From Acanthamoeba lenticulata (Eukaryota; Discosea; Longamoebia; Acanthamoebidae): a stretch of DNA of 64,000 nucleotides. The position numbers and the translations under genes are program-made. Location: the NCBI GenBank assembly GCA_002179805.1, contig NAVB01000857.1:51928-115927 (forward strand). The letters run 5' to 3'. The notes below the pieces were generated by a model. The model was given only the letters and a program-made list of their open reading frames with translations, was not told the origin of the DNA and searched no databases. Shown one piece after another: positions 10,601 to 22,600 of this stretch (the first letter of the stretch is position 1; every line of letters begins with the position of its first letter).

Positions 10601-13600
10601 GCCAGCGTGTGGTACAGGTCGGGGAAGAGGCCGTACGGCAGGCTCCCGGCCAGGGCGCGCTTGAGCTGGCTCAGGTTGCCTCGCAGCGCCAGCGACAAAG
10701 CGTCGCGCAATGGATCGGCCAGCCCGAAGAGCAGCCCAATGTCCACGGACGGGACGCGGTCGCTCTGCCAGGCGGCCGAGAGCCTCAAGTGGTCCAGCTG
10801 GACGCGTTCGAAGCGGTCCAGCCAGGGAAGGCCAAGGTTACGCGCCCGCGGGTTGTCCAGGATGAAGAGGACCAGCTGGAGGCCGGTTCGTCGGGCCAGC
10901 TCGCGCACCAGGTGCAGCATGGGCTGGCCCAGCGGCAGCGCGCGCTCGCTGGTGGGCTGGGTCAGGGTGGGCATCAGGCCGTTGGCGGCGTCGAGGACGT
11001 GCTGTCTCTGCTGTAGCTCAAGCGCGTCAAGGCGCACGTCGGGCTTGAGCACGCACCGGTAGAGCTCGTCGGCAAGCCGGCGCATGACCACGCGCACCAG
11101 GGCAATAGCCTGCAGGCGGTCGATGAGGTGGTCACTTCGCAGCCAGACTGGTGCATGCACCGCGTGCTCGGCCAGATTGTGGTGCGTCTCCACAAGCCAG
11201 TCCTCAAAGCACTCGAGGTAGAGCACCGCCAGCGGCTGGTCGTCGGCCACCTCCGCCTGGCCTTGCTGGGCCAAAATCTCCTCCAGCGCGTTGGCCAACA
11301 TGGCGCGATGGCTGGAGCCGTTCCACGCGGGGAGAGAGTCGAAGCCGCGCATGAGCGTGCGGATGATGGCGCCCTTTGCCGCTGGCATCAGGCACACCCC
11401 GGTCGGCTTCTGGCCAGGTCCCTCGATGGGCGCCGCGACAAAGAGCGTGCTGCGGTCGATCAAGGCCGAGCCCAGCGCGGCCAGGGCCAGCGCGGCCTGC
11501 GCCGGGTGTGCGGAAATGGCGGGCATGAAGGCGCTCAAGATGAACTCCTCGGCGAATCGGCTCAGCTGGTGCCAGTGCCGCGTCGCAGAGTCAGAGCTGT
11601 CGGTGGTGGAGACGGCGATGTCCTGATGGAGGTGGTCGAGCACGAGCTTGAGGGCCGCCTGGGTCGCAAGCTGCTTTGCTGTGGGCAAGCGCTTGAGCAG
11701 GAAGCGGTTGAAGCTGTCCAGTTGAGCCGGGGGCAGGCCGAGGGGCGCCACCACGAGCTGGTGGTATGCGACCACCAGCTGCAGCAAGCACCATCGGTGC
11801 TCGACGTCGAGATGCTCCTCCCTGAGTTCGAGCTTTGCCCGACGCACGTCATCGTCGAGCTCGCCGTCATCGTCAGTGTCGTTACCTGGTAGGGCAGAGT
11901 GAAGCGGAGCGGCAAGCTGCAGGAGCGAGCGGACGCAGCTCCGGAGCTCGACGCAGCGCACAGCCCACGCGGCCGCGGCCGGCGCAGTGAGGCCCAGCGT
12001 CGCGGGAAGTTGAAGTGCCGACAGAAGGCACTGCAGGATTGCAATCTGCTGCAAAGCCAGCGGAAGCGGATGATGCCCCGCAGGCGGGAGCGTAAAGTCG
12101 GCCGCGCGGGTGCCGCTTCGACGCTCGTCGTACAGCACATTGAGCGCGATGAAGAGCTCGCCCACGAAGCCCTCCACCGCCCAAAAGGCCGCGTGAATTG
12201 CGGCAATCTGCACCGGCAGGTCCTGCGCCTGCTGCATGGCGGCCAGCAGGAGCGCTTCCAGCAGCATCTTGGCTGTGGTGAAGGTCTGCTGCCCGCCAGC
12301 CAAGTTGCTCGCGCCCGATTCGAGCGCCGCGCTCAAGCTGTTGTTGTGGGTGCGTAGCTTGAGCTCGACAAAGTCGTTCAGGTAGCGCCGGGCCACCAGG
12401 TCGTCCAAGTCAGCCAGCACGCTCAGCTTGCCGTTGGCGATGAGCTGATGCAACGCGCGGGCCGTGGCCACGAGCGGGTCCGAGCTCGGGGCGCCAGCCA
12501 AAAGGGTCTGCGCGTTGGCCTCGGCGTCGTGGCGCAGCATATCGACGGCCGAGACGATCGCCATGCTGAACGGGAACGAGGCCGTGATGCGCTGCTCGAC
12601 TGCCATCAGCGGACTGCCGCCGGTGTGGGCCAAGCTGCTGCCGCTGGTGATGGCCTCGTAGGGCCACAGGCCCGGCGTGGCCAAAAGCGCCAGCCACAGC
12701 TGGGCCAGCGCGTGGTGGCTTGGCCGCTGCAGGCACTTGTCGAGGAGCTCGAGGTTGCTGTTGGCGGCCACCTGGGCCAGCAGCCACGACAGCTGGCGCG
12801 TGGTGCCGCCTACCAAATGCTGGTAGAACGCCGCGCGGAGCGACCCCTCGCGGCTGCTCGCGTTGCTCTGCAGGAGGCGCGCGTGCCAGGCGCCCGCGCC
12901 GTGCTCCGGCGAGGCCTCGGTGGCGCTCGCGGCGTAGACGAGCTGCTTCGCCAGCCCGTCGACAAACTCGCTTCGCTGCAGCACGAGCTCCATCGTCTTG
13001 ATCATGGCCGACTGCGATTGCCTGCTGGCGCCACCCGCGAAATGGAGGCGGTTCAAAATGCGGCGGTACTCGCGCCGGATGAGCTCCGGAAGGACGGTGC
13101 GCGCGATCGAGTCCTGGCGGAGGATGTCGCTCATCGACCGGTTGAGCATCTGCTCGATCTCGGGCTCGCCCGTCTCGCTGCCACTGAGTACGTTATCGAG
13201 GTAGACGTGCCGATACTGCCGCTCGACCTCCACCTTGACCTGGTGGCGGACCTCTCCGGGCTGGCCGTCGGTTGAGAAGCAACTTGGCCACAGGCGCGGG
13301 AGGAAGCGGAGGATGACGACGTGCCGTGGCGGCCGGCTCTGCGGAGTCGTCCGCAGGAACCGCGCCCGAGCACGAGAGCACAGGAACTTGAAGTGCCGCA
13401 CGCGATCATCGCTGCAGCCGGGCGCGTGCGCCGTCACAAGCAAGTAGCGCTCACCGGTGCCGCTGCGCTCGTCGCCCTCTGCGGCCCAGAAGGCGCCGAG
13501 GATGCTGAGGAGCTCGTGCTCGCTCGTCAGGTTCATCAGATGTACGATCTTGACCGTGGCCGCATCATCGCCCACGGCGCGCTCGAGCTGGTGCAGCCGC

Positions 13601-16600
13601 GTGCTGTGCGTGAGGACCACCAGCTGCAGGCCACCGCCGTCGGCGTCCCACTTGTGCTGCCGCGCGTAGTGAAGGAGCTGATCCAGGTTGAGGTGCGGCT
13701 GCCGGCGGTAGACCTCGGCGAGCGCCCCGGCGTCGGGCAGCTCTGTTGCCCGCTGGGCGTTGGGCAGCCGCAGGCCGGTCTCGAGGGTCGCGGTGAGGAG
13801 GGCCCAACGCTTGGCCTTGCGCAGCAGCGCCTCGGCGTAGGCCTCGTTGGTGGCCACGTCGTCGGTCGCCGCGGGCGGAACCAAGTTCCGCTGCGCAAAG
13901 TGCGCGATCACGGCGAGGACCAACGACTCGGGGAAGCCCTCGTGATAGCCCACAAAGGCCTCGGCCACCGTGGACGGCGCGGCACAGGCTTCCATCCAAC
14001 GGATGAGCTTCAGGACGACGTTGCTCGCCTGGTGCCGGTGGATGATGTCCGTCGGCAGGAGCGTCCGCTTGACGAAGCGGTTGAGGAAGGGCGCCGGGAG
14101 GCCCGTGGCCTGGAGCGCGCGGTCCTTGTCGACGATGACGATGCACTTGAAGTCGCGGTGCACCACGCACTGGCGCGAGTGCGCGCCCAGCGCGATCCAA
14201 CAGTATTTCTTGTCGCCCACCTGCGCGTAATTCTGATGGCGCGCGCAAGGCTGGTTATTGGCTGGGTGGATAAAAAGTTAACCAATCATTAACCTACCTG
14301 GTTGAGGAGGTCGTAGAGGCTCTCGTAGAGGTTGTCCTGGTGGAGCAGGATGAGGCAGTCGCCGCGCTCCATCGACATGCGGACCTGCTGGATCATGCGG
14401 CACGTGTAGGTGTCGTTCTGGTCGTTGGGGTAGTCCGACCCAAAGAGCACGTTGATGCGTTCGTGCCGGACCACGTCAAAGTCGACCAGGATCTGGAGCG
14501 CGGCGTCGTTCTTGGTAAGGAGCATGAGATGCCGCACGCGGTCGCCCGCCTCGAGATTGTCCCTGATGACGGCGAGCGGGTTGGGCGCCTGCTCCCGGTC
14601 CTCGGACGCGCCGACACGGGTCTTGTTGAGGAAAAGATCGAACATCTTTCCAAACTCGTCGGCGCCTTGGCCGTTGAAGTTGTGGCTTACGGCGTGAAAG
14701 AGCGCCATGAACTGGACGTCCGTGATCATCTTCTTCTGCGCGGCGTTCTGCTTGATAGCGTCGCTCGGCTGGCCGCGCGCAAGGAGGCTCCAGTGGAGGT
14801 CGCGCACGAGCGCGTAGAAGTCGCGCAGGCCGTAGAAGTCTGGCTTGACGCCCTGGTGGTGCCGATAGAGCTCGTGGTAGGCCTCGGCCAGCGGGCTTAG
14901 CAGCATGTCAACCTGCAAGGCGCCGCCCTGGGCATTGAGCATCTCGCGCACGGTCATCGTCAGGTCATCGGTCGTTGGCGACGGCCTGTGGAGATGCACC
15001 TGCGCGGAGCCCCATTGGGAATGATAAGAATGTCAAGCATCCTGAGCAGCTCTTGACGGCAGCAACGTACGGCGCGATTCATCTTGGCCGGGTCGAGGGC
15101 CCAGTTGGAGATGCCCACCACGGACACCCGCGCCTCGTCCAGGATCGAGTGCAGCACCTTGAGCGGCAGGTGCGGGCTCAGCTCGGCCAGACCCACCTCC
15201 TCGAGCAGCAGCACGCTGCACACGCGTGTGTCCACCTCGCTCAGCTGGATCGCGCGCCGGTAGCTCTCGCGGATGCCCTCCGAGGTGGACTGGGGCGAGC
15301 ACTGGTGGCTCGTGACGTCGATGGGAGGCAGGGCCAGCTGGCGCCCCTGGCCCAAGTTGTTTCGAATAAGGCTCATGGCCAAGGTCTTGGAGCTGCCCGG
15401 CTTGCCCACCAGCTAGTGGGCCACGTATGGTGAGCAGAAGAGGAGGCAACGCGTAAGGAAGGAGAACACGAGCCGCAGTACGTACAAAGACGGGGATCTT
15501 GTTGTAGATGCAGACGAGCAGGACGAACACGTTCTCGCGCAGGGCCTGGTTCTTTGCCGTCCCCTCGGGCAGGGTCATCTGCTCCAGCAACCACTCGGTC
15601 TCGTCCTGCACGACCTTTGTAAACTTGCTCTGACTGTCGCCGAGCGCTTGGACGTACTGGGGCCGCGCCTCCTCCCTGTGCCCCGCACGTTTAGTGCCTG
15701 ATAAGGTGAAGACAAGGTCGCTCGTAACGTACGAGAGGCGGAAGTAATAGCAGATGGCCAGCGCGAGGACTATGGCTCGGGTGCTGGTCCTCTTGTCATC
15801 CGGGTATGCGTCGCGGCGGATCGCGCACAGGTAGTTCTTGAAGAACCACTCGTAGAGCGCGCGGCAGCGGAGGACGTCGCGCAGGCTCACCATCCCCTGG
15901 AGGTCGGCCTCGTGCGCCTTGATGAACTTGTGGGACCGCTGCACGGCCTTGCAAAAGCGGCGGAAGAGTTTGGGGAATCGGGTCGAGATTGAGCAGCCCC
16001 GCAGGAGGCGGTCGATGTACGTGTCCTCGGCCTCGTTGGTGAGCGAGCCAAAGTCCCACACATACTGCTTCATGATCTCGGGCAGCGGGTAGACCATGTA
16101 GGCCAGCTGCGTGAGGTCCGCCTGGGCAGCCGCGTCGACCGCGCCGCCCGTGCGGACGTACTGGTAGACCAGGCCCGCCGTGGACCTGGAGGCCGCCCGG
16201 CGGAAGGGATTGCACGCCGCGATGATCACCAGGTTCTCCGGCAGGCTCTCTTGCTCCAGCCGGCGGTCGCAGATCACCGCTGTCGTGTGTGTGCGCGCGC
16301 GCACCTGCTGTCAGCCACACAGCCAAGCGGCGCAGTAAAGCCACGGAGTTGGGGCCGTACACTTGAAAAAGCCGGGAACGTCCTTGGTGTTGAACTCGTC
16401 AAAGAATCTAAGAAATGTTCGGCGTGTGTCATCAAAGAGGCTGCGGGCATCGTTTCAACAGACCGGTGGCGTACAGGTAAACCGGCTTCGGATGAGCAGC
16501 ACTGGCTTCGGCGATCACCTTGATCACGTCGGCCTGCAGGTCAGAGAGCAAAACACCACCTGGAATGTCGCAAATGAATGGCATGCACAAATACTATCAT

Positions 16601-19600
16601 CAAGGAGAGGGCCGCAGACAAACCGTGAACGTCGCGCTTGTGCATAGTCACGCCCTGACAAGCGGCCATGAACTCGACAAGCCTCGTCTTGCCGCAGCCG
16701 GTTTCGCCCTGTACAATAAATAAAAGAAGGGAGAAACAAAAAAATAGAAAACAAAAAAATTATGAGATAAATTATTAAAATTATGAAATAAATAACGAAA
16801 ACAATTGATTTAAGGAGAATCATGAAAGGGAAAACAAACCATGATGATGGCCGGGATGCGGGCCTTGACGCGGAAGTGGATGGCCACGATCTTGAGGAAA
16901 TTGTCCAGCGTGAGCACGTACTCGGCACTGCTGGCATTGGCCTTCCCGGCCTCTTCGATCTGGCTGTCGGGCACACCAAACAGGACCGCCAGCAGCTGCC
17001 TGCCAAGCTCCTCGGTGAACGCGGCCAAGCGCGGCACCGTGCAGTTGTGGGCCTTTTTCCGAGAAAGAAGAGAGAAGGGCCAACTCCTACTGTAGGAGCT
17101 GCACGTGGTGCACGAGAGGTTGCGCAAAAGGCTAACGTGCTGGGGGCTGGCCGCCCGCTCGGGCTCCATCCACAGCGGCAGCACCGACCCGTTGCCCCCT
17201 TGGTTGAAGAGAAGGTAGGGCTGCTCGCGTTCGCCATAGCGCTGCGAGAGCTTAAAGGTCTCGCTGAGGTCGAAGCTCGTCGACTGGCGCGGGTCCATCG
17301 AGCACGACGCAAAGTCGGCCGTCGTGTCAATCAGCCACTGAACCACGGCCTGCCGCAGCACGCGCGCCGCTCCCTCGAGGAGCTCCACCTTGAAGAAGTC
17401 GCTCTCCTCAAAGGCCCGCAGCTGCATGAAGAGGTAGTTGATGAAGTTGAGGCGCAGGACCAGCGTCAGACCGGCCCAGTTGGGGCAATGCCGGGCCAGC
17501 AGCGCCATGCACTCGTCGGACGGCAGGTCCGGCACCTGGTGCGGCCGGACGTTGCTGTTGGGCAGCTGCTTGTCGCCGTAGGCCTTGAGAAACTTGCACA
17601 CGTATTGGGCGCGGTTCTGGTGCACCACCGAACCGCTCGTGCCGGCCACCGTGTAGGAGGCCACCATGCCCGCGTTGTGCGGGTCGAGCGCGTCGCTGCC
17701 AAGGGCGATGGGATTGTCGTTTTCGGTGGCCAGATTCGTGTGCGGGAGGAGGTCGAGAAAGTGGAGCCGCTTACGCGTGGCATGGTTAATCGAGTTGGGC
17801 ACCTCGATGGCAAGCACCGACTCGCGCGGCCAGAACACAAGCTGCCCGTGCGTGGCGCGCGTGGCGCCCAGAACGAGCAGCTCAAACAGCAGCGTGTTGA
17901 GCTCGACACCCACGTTAGGCGCCAAGTCCAAGTGGAACACGGGCAACCGCTCGGCGTTAGCCACATGCGCCCCGGCCAGCTCAGCCATGTTCGTTTGGCC
18001 ATGCACCAACACGCTCTTGGGGGCGGTAGCGTTGCTTGACTGACGGCACCAGGTGTTGATGATGTGCGTCTTGCCCATGCCGGCCAAATGGCTGGTGAAG
18101 GCGCGCACTTGCATCTGACGCGAGTCCCAGTAGTGGGTCAGCGCCACCCCGATGCTTCGTACGGACAACGTGCCCAGCTGCTGCCGCACAAAGTGCGCCC
18201 ATGCAGTCACGACCTGCTGGCCCTCTGCCGTAGCCGAAATCACGGCAAGCTGGTAGCGCGCAGAGGCCGCGGCCGCAGCAAGACCCTTGTCAACCGCGCA
18301 GAGCTGGGCGTGGAGTGAGGTGATGAAGCTCTGGAGCTCGAACGACAGATGCTCGACGTGCGCGAGGCAGTAGAGCCTTGAGCCTCGGCCTGCCGCCTCG
18401 GCACCGAGACAGCGCAGCATGAACAGCCGCAAGTGCTCGCGCGTCGTGGTCGTGGCCGAGCAGATGAGCACCTCCTCGGCCTCGGGCAGGCGCTGGCACT
18501 GCTGGGCGTAGAGCGACACCAGCTGCACAAACACGTTGTTGTGGCTGCTGGCCACAAAGACGTTAGGCTCGCCGGGCGTGAAGTCACTGCCGGCCCGGGC
18601 AGCCAGAACGCCGCTGGTCGGGTCCCCTTGTCCCCTGTAGGGCCGGTGGCACTCGCTGTTGCCCTTGAGCCCGCCCGAAAAGACGTCCGCCAAGGCGCGG
18701 CCCAGTATGGACGCCTGCTGGACCCAGCAGTCGATCGCGCTCTGGCAGGCGTGGGTGGGCTGAACGGACACGATGAGCACATCACAGCAGGTAAACAAAA
18801 AGTCGACCAAAACGCACCGAGTTCTGGAGAAAGGCCAGCAGCATGGCGCCGGTGACGTCCGGGTCGAGGTCGAGCTTGACGAAGCGGAGATAGGACACCA
18901 GCTCTTCTGACACATGGGCCTCGCTGCCACGGAGCTGGTCGACCAGCGGCAAGATGGCGCGCAGCTGGTGGATGTCGAAAAAGTTGAGGAAGTAGTGCTC
19001 GTCCCGCACGCGGTGCACCGTGGCGGTCCACTGGGCCAGGCAGCTCGCCAGCTCTTCCTTTTCCCGCGTCAGCAGCGCCAGGTCGGGCTGCTCCACGGGC
19101 ACTTGCATGTTATAGGCCTGGAACTGCGGGTGGCCAGCGATGAAGAGCGCCACGCGGCTCTCGTTGATTTCCCTCACCAGCGCCAGCACGTCCAGGAAAT
19201 GGTTGATGGCGTCGAGTTCTTTCTTAAGATCCTGTCGAGTGTCGCCGTCATTCTCTTGGCTACGATCAGCGTGGGACTGCCCCGAGGCCAGCATAAGGCG
19301 ATTGCGCAGCTCTTCCAGCCACTCGAGGCTCCGCTTGACCTCGGCTGGGCCCGTGGCCGCTGTTGGCTGATCGGCCTCGGCCTTGGCCTCGGCGCCGGCG
19401 GAGACGACGACGGCAAACAGGCATTGTGGGGCGATGAGGGACGCCTGCATGACGTGCACGTCGCTCGGCGCCACGAAGCAGAACCGGCCGTGGTCAGTCA
19501 AGTGGTAGAGGTCCGTGATCGCGCGCGTCGAGGAGCCCATCCGGACGTCGGCAAACAGTTGCATCAGCTCGTTCATCTGCGCTTGGATGTTGATGAAGAG

Positions 19601-22600
19601 CTGGATCGTGGCCTGGTTGAGGTTCAGCTTTTTTAGTGCTGCGATGAAGTCGGCCCACTTCAGGTCGTGGCGATCCGGCGTGGCGTTGAGGGCGTGGAGC
19701 ACGTTGGCGGCGGCGCGGAAGTTGGACAGGGCTTGCAGCTCTCGCTCCTTGTCCGTGCTGCTCCGGCAGAGTTCGATCAGGGCGCGCAGCTCGGTGTTGT
19801 TCTTGAGCTCAAGGAAGTGCGGGACGAACGCCTCGGCCTTCGCCACCGCGTGGAAGAAGTCGGCCAGCACGCGGATCTTGTCCAGGGACTTGGAAACGTC
19901 CTCGCACGAGAAATGGCGCAGGAGCGTCATGATCGGCTCGTCCAACAAGAGCGCGCGCAGGTCGGCCAGATGGCCGGACTCAAGGCAGGTCGCGACACTG
20001 GTCGTCCAATTGGCGGTTTTGGGTTGCTCCTCCTCTGGAAGCTCCCAGTCGAGGACGGTCACAAACCCGAGGAACGAGCGCGCCAAATGGTGCAGGACCT
20101 CAGCGTGCTCGAGCTGCTCGAGCGCTTTGATCAGCGTTCGAGGCAGGTTGTTGTCGAAGTGCGGCGGGTTGATAGTGTTCTGGAGTTGCACGAGATCGCC
20201 CACCAGCGCAGAGAGGTCACCCTGGGCTAGCAGACCGCGCAGCTCGGACACCAGAACACGTCCCGAGAGAATGTCGGCGACCATCACCATGCATCGGCCG
20301 AGCACGTCGCTGATCTGCTTTTCATAGAGCTCCTGGAACGTGTCGAAGTGGCATGCGCCAACACCTGGCTTGGCGGTCGACGAGGCGGAACTTGACCGGC
20401 CTTTTGAAAACACGTCGTCCTCGTCTTCCTCGTCTTCATCTCGGCCATTTTCATCAGATGACGGTCCGGATTCTGGGCTGGATGGCGTCGGTGGAAGGAA
20501 TTGGGACCTGACCTTGTCCCAAATGTGGAGGAAGATCCGATTGGAGCGCAGCTCATGCACGATGGCCAGCGGACCGTCCATCTCAGGGCTCCACAGCTTG
20601 CGCAGGTACAGGTCGAGATAAACCAAGAGCATTTCCTTGTGCGCGGACTGCAGTTTCTGTCCCTCCTGGCTTAGCGTCGCCAGCTGGCCGCGCAGGTCCA
20701 GCGGCTGGCACAGGAGTGACAGCGCGTTGATCTGCGCCAACCTTTGTGTGCATTCCTCCTTGAGCTTCACGCACGCGTCGAGCCTTTGGTCCACCCCTTG
20801 CAGGCGCAACACCTGTCGTTTGCACACGTCAGCCTCTCGGGTCAGATTTTGTCGACAACGCCCCTCACGATGGGGTTGGACGGGATGGGGGCACGTACTC
20901 GACACAGGTCGAGGAAGCTCCTGCGGTGGATCGAGTGAAGAGACGCTAACAGCGAGAGCGCGACCCTGTGGTCCGCCAGGCTGTCGGCGAGCCCTGCCAC
21001 GGCGCTCCGCAGCCCGGCCACCGCTTCTGCAGGCCTCTGCAGGCTCATCGCTGCGTGCTCTGGGTATAGGCCCACCGCCAGCTCGATGATGCACACCAGC
21101 TCAAGGCACAGCTCGGTGTGTTCCACCGCAGCCTGAATCGATAACAGCGGTGGAAGGCCGTCTTCGCACAGTCGCTGAAGCACTTCGAGCGCCAGCGGCG
21201 CGTGGCAGGCGTCGGACGCGATGATTTGTCGGAGGCACTGGAGGGCCTGTATCAACACCGCGTCGGACCTGTCGCCACGAGCCAGCCACGCAAGGACGAC
21301 GTCCTTGGCCACGGCGTCCAAGGCTTGTTCAAGCTCACTGGCAAACTCGCCGCGCTTGCGTTTCGTGCACAGCCATTCCAGTGCGCGTTGCGACTTGAGG
21401 TGGACAAGGAAGCGCTTGGCCAGCTTCACAACCTGCGCCGTGTTCTGCTCAAAGATGTGAAGCTTGAGGAGGCGGTCGAGCGCGGCGATGACCTTGCTGG
21501 GCGACAGGCCCAGTGACCGGTCCAGCCCGTCTTGCAGGCGCTGGTAGGTCGCTTCGTGTTGCTGCAGCTCGCGCTTGAGGTCGGGGGACCGGGTGAAGGG
21601 CTCGAGCAGGTGCACGCACTCGGGGAACAGGCTCATCTTGACGCGCATCAGCGTGAGGGCCTCTTCCAAGTGCCGGCGTGTAAGCAGCGTGACGGGGAGC
21701 GAGCTCAGGAACGAAGCCACCGCTTGGACGCCGCCCTGCTTGGCCTTGATGAAAAGGTCGGGCAGCTGCTTTCGGAGTTGCTTTTGGAAATCGGAATCGT
21801 TTCCGACCTGCGCCGTCGATTGATCCGGGCACAGGAAGACGATTTGCTGCGCGAGGGTCAGATTGTCCGGCTGCAGATGCTGCGCAATGGCCGCGACGAG
21901 CATTCCACGGAAGTATTTCGCCCATCTGCCATGCTTGACCACCAGTTCAGCCAGGGCATTGATTGCTGTGTGTGTAGGAGCCCGAGCAAGTGAGCGATAA
22001 TCACAGATAAAGTTGCAGAAAAAAGTAATGTCAAAAAAAAAAAAAAAAGTGAAACGTAAAGAAGGCACACCTTCGAGTGAGGGCGCGAGGAGAAGGAGCT
22101 TGGCCGACAGGTCCAACATGGGCTCATAGACGGCGGCTTGATACCGCCACAACGGCTGCAGGCCCGCCAGGAGGTCGTGGAAGCGCTCTCTGGTCGGCCG
22201 GGGCTGGTCCTCCTGCTGGGCGTAGCCGTCGAAGGACGAGAAGAGCGAAGGCAGAGCCTGCTCGGACGACCGGCCAAGGTCCTGCCAGAGCGTGTTGAAC
22301 AGGGGCACGAGCAGCAGCCAGTTGAGGTCGAGCTTGGCCTTTTGCAGTGCCTGGTCCATCCATGTCGAGAGGTGGCCCAGGAGCTCGCGACGATCCGCCG
22401 CGCTAAACATGCTGCTCGCAATGGCCGAGCACGCCGCGGGCAGGATCGGCAGCAGAACCCTCGGGGCGAGCAAGTCCCTGCTCAGGTGTGGCCCGACGAG
22501 CACAACCAACAGAGCCGCGCAGATAAAGGCCTTGCGTGGCGACTCCACATCGTGGTTCACCACGGGAAGTCGTTGGACCAGATCCTTGATGCCCTGTGTG

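Noticed and set aside
17080..17110. SCTTC as a possible RING cysteine pair in the RNF213-like protein
   Set aside because: Only one C-x2-C, located before AAA3 and next to a probable intron; it is not in the RING position and lacks the other ligands.
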